DNA of 64,000 nucleotides from Segatella copri (GTDB lineage Bacteria; Bacteroidota; Bacteroidia; Bacteroidales; Bacteroidaceae): positions 22,007 through 86,006 of the forward strand of contig NZ_VZAD01000063.1 in the NCBI RefSeq assembly GCF_009495355.1, in the 5' to 3' direction. Shown piece after piece: positions 24,719 through 33,774 of this stretch. Made by a program: the position numbers and the translations under genes. Position 1 is the stretch's first letter. Each line of letters starts with the position of its first letter. The notes under the pieces were generated by a model. The model worked only from the letters and a program-made list of their open reading frames with translations, was not told where the DNA came from and made no database searches.

Positions 24719-27541
24719 ATGAATCTCAAGAAAGTATTATTCTCGGCCCTGATGCTGACAGCCACAGGCGCAGCAGTCGCCGTGACAGAACCCGAAAACA
24801 ATGTCCTGATGGGCGGAGTCATCAGCGGACGTGTTGTCGACGCAGAGCGTCAGGCTTTGCCAGGAGCAACCATCATGGTGGAAGATTTGCATACAGGAGT
24901 AACAAGCGATGTGAACGGTTTCTACACCCTGCCCAACATGAAGCCCGGAACCTACAAGGTGAAGGTGTCCTACGTGGGCTATTCGCCCAAGACCTACGTC
25001 ATCAAGCTGGTGGGCAGGAACGTGGAGCGAAACATCATCCTGAGCGAGGGCAACGAGCTCAAGGAAGTGGTGGTGAACGGAGCCTTCTACGGTCAGCGCA
25101 AGGCCCTGCAGATGCAGAAGGAGAACATGGGTGTGACCAATGTGGTGAGCGCCGACCAGGTGGGCAAGTTCCCCGACTCTAACATCGGCGACGCCCTGAA
25201 ACGCATCAACGGCATCAACGTGCAGTACGACCAGGGTGAGGCCAGGTTCGGACAGGTGAGAGGCACTTCTGCCGACCTTACCTCGGTGACCGTCAACGGC
25301 AACAGAATGCCTTCGGCAGAGGGCGACACCCGCAACGTGCAGCTCGACCTGATTCCTGCCGACATGATTCAGACCATCGAGGTGAACAAGGTGGTGACCT
25401 CCGACATGGACGGCGACGCCATCGGTGGCGAAATCAACCTCGTGACCAAAAACACCCCCAGCCACCAGGTGCTCAACTTCAACGTCGGTTCAGGCTACAC
25501 ATGGATCAGCGGCAAACCACAATGGGACCTGGCAGCAACATGGGGCAACCGATTCTTCCAGAACCGACTGGGCATCATGGCCTCTGCCTCTTATCAGTAT
25601 GCTCCCGGAGGTTCCGACAATACCGAGTTCGAATACGAGGAGAACGACGACAAGGAGATAGAGCTGAAGGAGGCTCAGGTGCGCCAGTACTACGTCACCC
25701 GTGAGCGTCAGAGCTACTCCCTGGCTTTAGACTATAAGTTCAACCCCCTGCACAAGATTTCGTTCAAGGGCATTTACAATCGTCGCAGCGACTGGGAGAA
25801 CCGTTACCGCATCAGCTACAAGAAGCTGAACAGCAAGGCTTCCAAGCAGAGCGTCGTGTTACAGACCAAGGCGGGCTCGTCCGACCAGAAGAACGCCCGA
25901 CTGGAGTTGCAGCAGACCATGGACTACACCCTCGACGGAGAGCACCAGCTGGGCAACCTGAAGATGGACTGGGCTGCCAGCTACTCGCGAGCCACCGAGG
26001 AGCGACCCAACGAGCGCTATGCTTCCTATAAATATAAATATGGTAAGAGTGAAACCGAGTTCATCGACTTCGGCGACGGCTTCCAGGACGTGGGCGACAA
26101 GCAGCCTTACTACGCCAAATCGCTCCCATCACTCGACGACAGCCACTGGGTGCTCGACGAGCTCAACAACTCCAACCAGGACATCGTGGAGAACGAGTGG
26201 AAGGGACGACTCAACTTCACCCTGCCGCTCTGCAAGGGGCTCTACGGCAACACCCTGAAGTTTGGTGCCAAGTACACCAGCAAGAACAAGAAGCGCACCA
26301 CCTCATTCTTCGACTACGACCCCGAGGAGGTGCTGGGCGACGACTGGCGCAGCAACACCTCGCTGCAGATTCGCGACGGCTTCATGCCGGGCAGCCAGTA
26401 TCCTGCCAACTCGCCATTCATCTCGATCAGCACGTTGGGTAAAATCGACTTCAGCCAGTATGAGGGAACAGAGAACTACGAGGAGGAAGCCGGCAACTAT
26501 AAAATCCGCGAGCAGATAACAGCCGGTTACCTGCGCTTCGACCAGAAGATAGGCAAGAAACTCTCAGCCACCCTGGGTCTGCGCGTTGAGCGTACCGACC
26601 TGAAGACCAGCGGCTACAATGTGGACATTCCCGAGGACGGCGACCCAACCATGAAGCCTACAGGCGACATCAAGAGTCACTATATAGACCTCCTGCCAAG
26701 CCTCTTGCTGAAGTACAAATACTCGGACGACGGAAGCCTCAGAGCCTCCATCACCAAGACCATCTCGCGTCCTAAGTATTCGGCACTTATCGCCAACAAG
26801 ACCTTCAATATTGCCGACGAGGAGGCTACCATCGGCGATCCTAACACCAAGCCAGCAAGAGCGCTCAACATCGACCTCTCTGCCGACCACTACTTCAAGA
26901 GTGTGGGACTGGTGAGCCTGGGACTCTTCTATAAGGACATCAAGAACGTGAACGTGGAGTGGGCTTCCAACAAATACTTGGGCAGCGACCTCGGACTCTC
27001 GGGCGACAATGCCGACAAGCAGTTTGCGGTGACTCAGAACATCAACGCCTACGACGCCCGTGTGTATGGTGTGGAAGTGGCTTATCAGCGCGACTTCGGT
27101 TTCATCACACCAGCCCTGAAATGCCTCGGCTTCTACGGCAACTACACCTACACTCACAGCACCACGCGCAACTTCAACGAGCGCCTCGGCATCGAGGACG
27201 GCGACGACGTGAAGGTGGCAGGCTCGCCTGAGCATACTGCCAATGCCTCGCTCTTCTTTGAGAAGTGTGGACTGAGCCTCCGTCTGTCTTACAACTTCGC
27301 TTCTTCGTTCATCGACCAGATGAGCACCAGCCGTGCTCTCGACCGCTACTACGACAACGTGAACTATCTCGACCTCAACGCCAGCTACACCTGGGGAAAG
27401 AAGCATAAGTTTACAGTCTACGCCAACGCCAACAACCTGCTCAACCAGCCTTTGCGCTACTATCAGGGTGAGAAGAACCGCACCATGCAAGTGGAGTACT
27501 ACGGAGTGAAGATCAACGCAGGTATTAAGGTCAACCTGTAA
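24719..27541 (+). CDS. TonB-dependent outer-membrane receptor with carboxypeptidase-regulatory-like domain
   Basis: This receptor of 940 residues has a signal peptide (about 1-22), a CarboxypepD_reg-like beta domain (about 35-112; G-R-V-V-D-A-E-R-Q-A-L-P-G-A-T), a plug (about 130-245) and a 22-strand barrel to the end, finishing with VKINAGIKVNL. No SusD partner is present, so glycan import by a SusCD pump is unlikely. The plug region resembles the receptor group often found beside phosphatases in Bacteroidota. It is cotranscribed with the phosphoesterase and ends at a hairpin terminator (27552-27580). GC content and codon bias (AAC, GAC, CTG) are higher than in the accessory regions. Confidence 0.93.
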   Translation: MNLKKVLFSALMLTATGAAVAVTEPENNVLMGGVISGRVVDAERQALPGATIMVEDLHTGVTSDVNGFYTLPNMKPGTYKVKVSYVGYSPKTYVIKLVGRNVERNIILSEGNELKEVVVNGAFYGQRKALQMQKENMGVTNVVSADQVGKFPDSNIGDALKRINGINVQYDQGEARFGQVRGTSADLTSVTVNGNRMPSAEGDTRNVQLDLIPADMIQTIEVNKVVTSDMDGDAIGGEINLVTKNTPSHQVLNFNVGSGYTWISGKPQWDLAATWGNRFFQNRLGIMASASYQYAPGGSDNTEFEYEENDDKEIELKEAQVRQYYVTRERQSYSLALDYKFNPLHKISFKGIYNRRSDWENRYRISYKKLNSKASKQSVVLQTKAGSSDQKNARLELQQTMDYTLDGEHQLGNLKMDWAASYSRATEERPNERYASYKYKYGKSETEFIDFGDGFQDVGDKQPYYAKSLPSLDDSHWVLDELNNSNQDIVENEWKGRLNFTLPLCKGLYGNTLKFGAKYTSKNKKRTTSFFDYDPEEVLGDDWRSNTSLQIRDGFMPGSQYPANSPFISISTLGKIDFSQYEGTENYEEEAGNYKIREQITAGYLRFDQKIGKKLSATLGLRVERTDLKTSGYNVDIPEDGDPTMKPTGDIKSHYIDLLPSLLLKYKYSDDGSLRASITKTISRPKYSALIANKTFNIADEEATIGDPNTKPARALNIDLSADHYFKSVGLVSLGLFYKDIKNVNVEWASNKYLGSDLGLSGDNADKQFAVTQNINAYDARVYGVEVAYQRDFGFITPALKCLGFYGNYTYTHSTTRNFNERLGIEDGDDVKVAGSPEHTANASLFFEKCGLSLRLSYNFASSFIDQMSTSRALDRYYDNVNYLDLNASYTWGKKHKFTVYANANNLLNQPLRYYQGEKNRTMQVEYYGVKINAGIKVNL

Positions 27542-27551
27542 GGGACACAAT

Positions 27552-27584
27552 CAGCACGCCCTACCTTACAGTGCGTGCTGTTTT
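27552..27584 (+). terminator. Terminator after the TonB receptor
   Basis: CAGCACGC (27552-27559) pairs with GCGTGCTG (27573-27580), followed by TTTT. Confidence 0.75.
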
Positions 27585-27652
27585 GCGAACCTTCCGATAA
27601 AAATGTCACACGATTGTAACACGTTCTACATCATGGTGTAATATGGCTCTTG

Positions 27653-27660
27653 TACTTTTG
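27653..27660 (+). promoter_or_regulatory. -7 box TACTTTTG before the small membrane protein
   Basis: A TAnnTTTG match 26 bases before the ATG at 27687. Confidence 0.55.
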
Positions 27661-27686
27661 CATCAGAAAAAGGAAACATGAATTAA

Positions 27687-28064
27687 ATGATTAGGCTTAT
27701 GGAACTGACAATGAATCAAGCCAACATGAATCTTGGCAACGCAAACGCAGAGTGGGGCAGTACGGGATGGAGAATGCCCGAGTTTGGCTTTCAGAAATAC
27801 GTAGCTGAGGCTGTGAAAAGCATTTTTCACACCATCCACAGCAGTTTCAATTATCACAGCAAGGCAACAACCCGCGAGCTGCTTGTCTTCCTGGTCTACG
27901 CCGTTGTGCTTCAGGGCGTTCTGATTCCTACCGAGTCCTACACCACGCTTCATGCCGATGTGAGCATGATGGCAGCAGCAGGACTTGCCGACCTCGTGGC
28001 CTGCATCCTTCCAGGCGTCGCCTTGGTGTGGAGATGGATAAAAAGCCATTCGAAACTTCAATAA
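27687..28064 (+). CDS. Small membrane protein of unknown function
   Basis: This 125-residue protein has a polar N-terminus (about 1-60, Asn-rich) and two hydrophobic segments (about 66-83 and 92-114) ending in a basic tail. The arrangement F-N-Y-H-S-K-A-T-T-R-E-L ahead of the first segment vaguely recalls DUF805 membrane proteins, but the family assignment is weak. It has its own -7 box and stands between the TonB receptor and the FecCD permease, which hints at a transport-related role without proving it. Confidence 0.6.
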   Translation: MIRLMELTMNQANMNLGNANAEWGSTGWRMPEFGFQKYVAEAVKSIFHTIHSSFNYHSKATTRELLVFLVYAVVLQGVLIPTESYTTLHADVSMMAAAGLADLVACILPGVALVWRWIKSHSKLQ

Positions 28065-28068
28065 ATTT

Positions 28069-28099
28069 TTTGCCGGTTGCAGGAAAAAATGTAACTTTG
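28069..28099 (+). promoter_or_regulatory. Promoter of the FecCD permease
   Basis: TTTG at 28069-28072 and TAACTTTG at 28092-28099 are 19 bases apart, a good -33/-7 match, 38 bases before the ATG. Confidence 0.65.
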
Positions 28100-28136
28100 C
28101 AGTCGTAACATTTTCAAAAGACTCAAAGCTGCATTT

Positions 28137-29159
28137 ATGAAAAGTCCCCAAACCATCGTCGCCCTTACGGCAGCAACCCTGTTGCTGGTTGTGCTCTTCG
28201 TGCTCAACCTCGCCATGGGAAGCGTCAGCATTCCCCTGGCCGACGTATGGGCAGTTCTTACAGGAAACGTTACGGGAGAAGCGTCCGACACCTGGCGCTT
28301 CATCATCATAGAGTCGCGACTGCCTCAGGCCATTATGGCGCTGATGGGAGGAGCGGCTCTTGCTGTTAGCGGACTCCTGTTGCAAACCACCTTCCGCAAT
28401 CCTTTGGCGGGTCCCGATGTGTTTGGCATCAACAGCGGAGCAGCCCTTGCGGTGGCAGTCGTCATGCTGGGCATGGGCGGCAGTCTGTCGGCAGGCTCCC
28501 TCTCCCTGGCGGGTTATGCGGCGGTTCTGTTTTCGGCTTTGGTGGGTGCCTTGGCGGTGACGGCGCTCATCTCGGCACTTTCGGCTGTAGTGCGCAGCAG
28601 CACCATGCTGCTCATCATCGGTTTGATGATCGGTTATCTGGCCAACAGCGCCATCACGCTGCTCAACTTCTTTGCCACGAGCGAGGGTGTGAAGTCTTAC
28701 ACCGTCTGGGGAATGGGCAGTTTTGGCAACGTCTCGCTCTCCAGCATCCCTGTGGCAGCCGTGGTGATCGGTCTTTTCCTCCTGGCGGCTTTGGCGCTTG
28801 TCAAGCCTCTCAATGCCTTTCTCTTGGGCGAGCTGTATGCAGAGAACCTGGGTTACGACACCCGCAAGCTCCGTCTACTGCTGCTCCTTGTCACAGGCGT
28901 TCTCACCGCCACGGTCACCGCCTTCTGTGGACCCATCGCCTTCATCGGTTTGGCCACGCCCCATATCGCGCGTCTCTTCGTCACGACCGAGAATCATCGT
29001 GTTCTCTTGCCCTCCACGATGCTCTTGGGTTCGGTCATCGCCCTGCTGTGCAACTGGCTTTGCGCCCTTCCCACCCAGAATGGCATGATTCCCCTCGGAG
29101 CAGTCACCCCACTTCTTGGTGCTCCCGTCATCATCTACGTGCTGCTGAAAAGGAGGTAG
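28137..29159 (+). CDS. FecCD-family iron/cobalamin ABC permease (orphan)
   Basis: This permease of 340 residues has about nine or ten hydrophobic segments and FecCD hallmarks: RLPQAIMALMGGAALAVSG (about 61-79), N-P-L-A-G-P-D-V-F-G-I-N-S-G-A (about 88-102) and the coupling-helix region FCGPIAFIGLATPHIAR (about 262-278). It imports siderophores, haem or cobalamin in known cases, working with an ATPase and a periplasmic binding protein. Neither partner is present: the next 1.3 kb is non-coding and then a defence island begins. The operon may have been cut by the arrival of that island, or the ATPase may be elsewhere. Confidence 0.92.
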   Translation: MKSPQTIVALTAATLLLVVLFVLNLAMGSVSIPLADVWAVLTGNVTGEASDTWRFIIIESRLPQAIMALMGGAALAVSGLLLQTTFRNPLAGPDVFGINSGAALAVAVVMLGMGGSLSAGSLSLAGYAAVLFSALVGALAVTALISALSAVVRSSTMLLIIGLMIGYLANSAITLLNFFATSEGVKSYTVWGMGSFGNVSLSSIPVAAVVIGLFLLAALALVKPLNAFLLGELYAENLGYDTRKLRLLLLLVTGVLTATVTAFCGPIAFIGLATPHIARLFVTTENHRVLLPSTMLLGSVIALLCNWLCALPTQNGMIPLGAVTPLLGAPVIIYVLLKRR

Positions 29160-29380
29160 TTTAACATTATCTTCTTGTTTTGTAAAAGGAAAAAACTCAT
29201 AGAGGCAGCACGCCCTGAAGGGGGCAGAAGCTCTTAGCCCGTACATAAACTACTTGCGGAACTTGAGTAAAGTTCAATTAATGTTTCATTGCGCATGGTA
29301 TTTTCAACGCTGAGTGTTGACTCATACTCCTCTAAAATTCCCCTTTAGCGGTAGAGATTTCTCTGAGCCAAACAGGGGAT

Positions 29381-29480
29381 CGTGGGAGCGAATGTGACGA
29401 TTGCCGCATTCGCTCCCATGTATTTTGCATTCGCTCCCACGAATCTCTGTTTCGCTCCCATGAACGTCAGATTCGCTCTG
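29381..29480. repeat. Tandem array 3: period 21, first unit inverted
   Basis: An inverted unit GGGAGCGAATG (29384-29394) is followed by four direct units with the core ATTCGCTCCCA, at 29408, 29429, 29450 and 29471, exactly 21 bases apart. Because the period is seven codons, minus-strand frames stay open and encode weak seven-residue repeats, but no gene is supported. It sits in the 1.35 kb gap 29160-30508 that otherwise holds a hairpin (29693-29722), array 4 and a 35-bp repeat. Confidence 0.88.
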
Positions 29481-29692
29481 GCAGAATCGTCTGTAATCCT
29501 TAAACAGAGTGGGCTCTCTGCTTCTTCTCTTCTGAGGTTTCTCAACTTCTCTCTTCTGAGAGTGAGGTAATCTCAGCTTCTTTCTCTGCCATTTCTCGTT
29601 GGACAGTGAAAGCACTTGTTCTATTTCTGCATCTTTGGCCATATGTTTGTTGTTTAGATTTCGATTGCAAAGTTCGGAATTTTTTTTGTAAC

Positions 29693-29722
29693 CGTTGTTA
29701 TCTCCTATATGAGATAACAACG
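29693..29722. other. Perfect 12-bp inverted repeat, hairpin or operator
   Basis: CGTTGTTATCTC (29693-29704) and its complement (29711-29722) flank a 6-base centre. It could be a terminator-like hairpin or a dimer-binding site; no gene start adjoins it on either strand. Confidence 0.55.
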
Positions 29723-30023
29723 TTAATTTTGTTACGAAAGTTTAGTATCTCTTAACTCTCTGAGCATTTTTTTCCATCATGCCAAAATGCCGGGCAAAAA
29801 ACAACTTTGGGGATTAGAAGCACTTTTTCTAATCCATTTTTCTTGCGTCCCCCTTATTATCAATACTTTATACCATTTTTCTCGCGTTGTTTATATATAA
29901 ATGTTGAAATGAATCGGCACGGCAGCAGTTTTGGTAGTAATAACTGTTCAAAAAGGGTAGTAAATTCTGTTTCCATCCACTTTTTTAGTTGTGGATTTGG
30001 TTGGGTTTAGCGAAGTGCATCCA

Positions 30024-30125
30024 CAGGGGATGCGCCCTTTTGGGGAGTGCCCAAATCCCCTGTTTTTAGCCCCGCATCCCCTGTTTTGGGTCCCGCATCC
30101 CCTGTTTTGGGGTGGCAAATCCCCT
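30024..30125. repeat. Tandem array 4: period 21-22, first unit inverted
   Basis: An inverted unit CAGGGGATGCG (30024-30034) precedes four direct units with the core ATCCCCTG (the last, ATCCCCTC, varies), their T at 30056, 30077, 30098 and 30120. Two middle units read CCCGCATCCCCTGTTTTGGG. The layout equals arrays 1-3; the sequence differs. Confidence 0.85.
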
Positions 30126-30295
30126 CATTTCTCCACTTTTTTCGTTTTCTTTTACATCGATTTTGTGTTTTTCTTCATGAATTTTGCATATTTTCCCATT
30201 TTTTTGTCAAATTTTCTGCTTGCGCAAACGCAAATTGGCAGATTTAGGGAGTTTGCCCAGGGCCGCACCTTCCACCTCACCAAGGGCGACTTGAC

Positions 30296-30330
30296 AGGAA
30301 TGAGTCTGATTTTGTATTGTGGTCATTTCT
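30296..30330 (+). repeat. 35-bp direct repeat, left copy bracketing the defence island
   Basis: This 35-base sequence recurs at 40610-40644 with one mismatch (position 10, T here and C there), in the same orientation and 10.3 kb away. The five defence genes lie between the copies. Confidence 0.9.
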
Positions 30331-30459
30331 GTCAAAGTCATTTTTGTCATTTTCAACATTTGATGTCTTCCGCATGATTTAGTCATTTCATATCATAAAA
30401 ATAATGCCCCAATAAAATACTTTTTATTGTCTTTATGGCTTCATATCGTTTTTTTTGTG

Positions 30460-30467
30460 TATTTTTG
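30460..30467 (+). promoter_or_regulatory. -7 box TATTTTTG of the defence operon
   Basis: A TAnnTTTG match 41 bases before the helicase ATG. It is the only such box seen ahead of the five-gene run. Confidence 0.5.
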
Positions 30468-30508
30468 CATTTAGAATATCTTTAAACGGGAAGTCATAAT
30501 AAAAGAAA

Positions 30509-33500
30509 ATGGAACTGCCTAAGGTAATAAATAATATTTCTGAACGATTGATAGACGATTTGAGAGACAAGTTGTCTAAAGGCTCTCGTGTGTCAATTGC
30601 AGCAGCCTCCTTCTCTATTTATGCTTTTGAGGTATTAAAGGAAGAACTGGAGAATGTGGAAGAATTGCGTTTTATTTTCACCTCACCTACATTTATCAAA
30701 GACAAGGTGAAAAAGGAGAAACGTGAGTTCTTTATCCCGAAACTCAACCGTGAACGCAACCTTTATGGCTCCGACTTCGAAATCAAACTCCGTAACAAAC
30801 TGGAACAGAAAGCCATCGCCAAGGAATGCGCAGACTGGATCAGACGTAAGGTAAAATTCAAGTCTATCGCTTCTCAGGAACCGATGAGCGGTTTCCTCTA
30901 TATCAATGGCGAACCCCCACATACATATACACCTTTCAATGAGTTCACTACCACAGAATTGGGATGCGAGCGGGGTAATAGCGTTTATTCCATGATCAAT
31001 GTCATGCCATCACCCATTGCTGAGCAATATCTGAACGTATTCAATGAACAGTGGAAGAATGGCGATAAGTTTGAAGATGTTACTGCCAAGGTGCTGGAAT
31101 ACATAGAAACCGTTTATCAGGAAAATTCACCCGAGTTTATCTACTTCATTACGCTATATAATATTTTCAGCGAGTTTCTCGATGATATCAACGAGGATGT
31201 TCTTCCTAACGAGAAGACCGGCTTTCGGGAGAGTGTAATTTGGAAAAAACTTTATAATTTCCAAAAGGATGCAGCCCTGGCTATCATCAATAAACTCGAA
31301 AAATACAATGGTTGCATCCTTGCCGATTCGGTGGGTCTGGGTAAAACCTTCACGGCGCTGAGCGTCATCAAGTATTACGAAAACCGCAATAAGTCGGTTC
31401 TCGTATTATGCCCTAAGAAGCTCTATGACAACTGGAGTACCTTCAAGACTAATTACAAAAACAATCCTCTTGCCGCCGACCGCCTTCGCTATGATATCCT
31501 GTTCCACAGCGATTTAAGCCGAGATAGAGGTATGTCAAACGGAATTGATCTTGAAAGAATCAACTGGGGTAACTACGACCTGATAGTCATAGACGAAAGC
31601 CACAATTTCCGCAATGGCGGTAATGTGGATGACGAGGATGATGAGGCTGACAACCTGGATATATTGGATGATGGTAAGAAGAAGAAGGAAAACCGCTATC
31701 AGCGACTGATGAACAAGGTGATTAGAGCAGGAATCAAGACAAAAGTCCTGATGCTGAGTGCCACTCCAGTCAACAACCGTTTCAACGACCTGAAGAACCA
31801 GTTGCAGCTGGCATACGAAGGTCATGCTGAGCAAATCAACGAGGTTCTTGACATCGACCGCAGCATAGATGATGTGTTCCGCTCTGCACAGTTGGCATAC
31901 AACCGATGGACCAAGTTGCAGCCCAAAGAGCGCACCACGCAACGCCTGCTTGAAGAACTGAACTTCGATTTCTTTGAATTGCTGGATGCGGTTACCATCG
32001 CCCGAAGCCGAAGCCACATCGTGAAATACTACGATACGAAGGATATCGGTAAGTTCCCTACCAGATTGGCTCCTATATCCCGCCGTCCAAAGTTGACGGA
32101 TTTGAGCGATAGCATCTCTTTCAGCGAGATTGCTGAACAGCTGAACAGGCTGAATCTGAGCATCTATACGCCGTCACTCTATATCTTTGATAGCGTGAAG
32201 GAGGATTATGAAATCAATATGGAAGGCTCGGGTATTTCTATCGACGGACGAGAGAAGGGTCTCCGCAAGCTGATGGCCACCAACCTGCTCAAACGTCTGG
32301 AGAGCAGCGTCAACTCCTTCCGTCTTACCTTGCAGCGCATCCAGGAATATATAGACGAAACGCTGAATATCATTGATAGCAACGGGCGCAGCGGTTCTGT
32401 GGATGTTACCGAGTTTACGGATGATTTAGATAGCGCAGATAGCGATAACGACCCATTTGTGGGCAGAAATTCCAAAATCAACCTCCGGGATATTGATGTG
32501 ATTCGCTGGTCACGTGATCTTCGCAGCGACCAGGAGAATCTTGCCCTGCTTCAGATGATGCTCCAGGATATTTCTCCCGAGCACGACTCCAAGCTGCAGA
32601 TGCTCATCGAAGATTTGAAGCACAAGTTTGAGCATCCCATCAATCCGGGCAACAAGAAGGTGATTATCTTTACAGCCTTTGCTGATACCGCCAACTATCT
32701 TTACGACCAGCTGGCGGCACGCATCAAGGCGGATTGTGGGTTGAATGTGGCGCTTATCACGGGTTCTACGGATGGCAAATGCACCATACCGAAGTTCCCG
32801 ATGAGTTTCAATAATGTGCTGACCTATTTCTCGCCCGTATCGAAAGACCGGGCTGCTCTCTTCCCGAATGCCACCGAGGAGATTGATGTGCTGATTGCCA
32901 CCGACTGCATTTCCGAGGGTCAGAACCTGCAGGATTGTGATTTCCTCATCAACTATGATATCCATTGGAATCCTGTCCGCATCATCCAGCGCTTCGGCCG
33001 TGTGGACCGTATCGGCAGCAGAAACGATGTCATCCAGTTGGTTAACTACTGGCCAGATATGGAGCTGGACCAGTATATCGAACTGAAAGGTCGTGTAGAG
33101 AGCCGTATGAAGGCCACCGTCCTCACCAGTACGGGCGACGACAACCTATTGTCGCAGAACGAGAAGGGTGACCTGGAATACCGTAAGAACCAGCTCAAGA
33201 AGCTTCAGGAAGAAGTGATAGACATAGAGGATATGGATACAGGTATCAACATCATGGATTTGGGACTGAATGAATTCCGCCTCGACCTGCTGGCATACGT
33301 CAAGGAAAATCCGAATGTAGAACACTCGCCGTTCGGCATGAATGCGGTGGTGGCAAGTTCGAAGCATGCTAAGCCGGGCGTTATCTTCATCCTGAAGAAT
33401 AGAAACAGGAATATCAATATAGACCGTAAGAACTTGCTGCATCCGTTCTATATGGTGTATCTGGGCGAAGACGGCTCCGTCATCTGCGACCATCTGCAGC

Positions 33501-33772
33501 CTAAGAAACTGCTCGATGTGATGCGCCACGTTTGCCGAGGCAAGAGCCAGCCGGATAAGGAGTTGTGCGCCATCATCAACCGGGAAACGGCTGACGGCCG
33601 ACAGATGAGCCATTATAGTGATATGTTGGCGAAGGCGGTTGACAGCATTATTTCTGTCAAGGAAGAGTCGGATATCGACAGCCTGTTCTCCATGGGCGAG
33701 ACGAGTGCCTTGCTGGGAGATGCCAAGGGGCTGGACGACTTCGAGTTAATAACATTCTTAATTATCAGATAG
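30509..33772 (+). CDS. SNF2-like helicase of an extended type III restriction-modification locus
   Basis: This superfamily 2 ATPase of 1087 residues has a PLD-like N-terminal region (about 20-120; no clear HKD catalytic motif seen), Walker A DSVGLGKT (about 272-279), a DEAH-type box DESHNFRN (about 360-367), motif III S-A-T-P-V-N-N-R (about 415) and the C-terminal helicase motif IIQRFGRVDRIGSR (about 826-839). An acidic stretch follows the DEAH box. Helicases of this type occur beside DUF4391 and type III Mod/Res genes, and I infer a role in the same defence system, perhaps as a translocase. It starts the operon; the DUF4391 gene follows after 2 bases. The sequence gives no nuclease assignment. 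Confidence 0.85.
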   Translation: MELPKVINNISERLIDDLRDKLSKGSRVSIAAASFSIYAFEVLKEELENVEELRFIFTSPTFIKDKVKKEKREFFIPKLNRERNLYGSDFEIKLRNKLEQKAIAKECADWIRRKVKFKSIASQEPMSGFLYINGEPPHTYTPFNEFTTTELGCERGNSVYSMINVMPSPIAEQYLNVFNEQWKNGDKFEDVTAKVLEYIETVYQENSPEFIYFITLYNIFSEFLDDINEDVLPNEKTGFRESVIWKKLYNFQKDAALAIINKLEKYNGCILADSVGLGKTFTALSVIKYYENRNKSVLVLCPKKLYDNWSTFKTNYKNNPLAADRLRYDILFHSDLSRDRGMSNGIDLERINWGNYDLIVIDESHNFRNGGNVDDEDDEADNLDILDDGKKKKENRYQRLMNKVIRAGIKTKVLMLSATPVNNRFNDLKNQLQLAYEGHAEQINEVLDIDRSIDDVFRSAQLAYNRWTKLQPKERTTQRLLEELNFDFFELLDAVTIARSRSHIVKYYDTKDIGKFPTRLAPISRRPKLTDLSDSISFSEIAEQLNRLNLSIYTPSLYIFDSVKEDYEINMEGSGISIDGREKGLRKLMATNLLKRLESSVNSFRLTLQRIQEYIDETLNIIDSNGRSGSVDVTEFTDDLDSADSDNDPFVGRNSKINLRDIDVIRWSRDLRSDQENLALLQMMLQDISPEHDSKLQMLIEDLKHKFEHPINPGNKKVIIFTAFADTANYLYDQLAARIKADCGLNVALITGSTDGKCTIPKFPMSFNNVLTYFSPVSKDRAALFPNATEEIDVLIATDCISEGQNLQDCDFLINYDIHWNPVRIIQRFGRVDRIGSRNDVIQLVNYWPDMELDQYIELKGRVESRMKATVLTSTGDDNLLSQNEKGDLEYRKNQLKKLQEEVIDIEDMDTGINIMDLGLNEFRLDLLAYVKENPNVEHSPFGMNAVVASSKHAKPGVIFILKNRNRNINIDRKNLLHPFYMVYLGEDGSVICDHLQPKKLLDVMRHVCRGKSQPDKELCAIINRETADGRQMSHYSDMLAKAVDSIISVKEESDIDSLFSMGETSALLGDAKGLDDFELITFLIIR

Positions 33773-33774
33773 AT

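Noticed and set aside
29322..29720. Minus-strand frame of 132 codons across array 3
   Set aside because: It is open mainly because of the 21-base period; two competing frames are equally open and no homologous family is recognised.
29991..30377. Plus-strand frame across array 4 and the left 35-bp repeat
   Set aside because: Open through the period-21 repeats and Phe-rich AT tracts; no start signal and no family.
29160..30508. Insertion sequence in the gap before the defence island
   Set aside because: No transposase frame, terminal inverted repeats or target duplication of IS type were seen.
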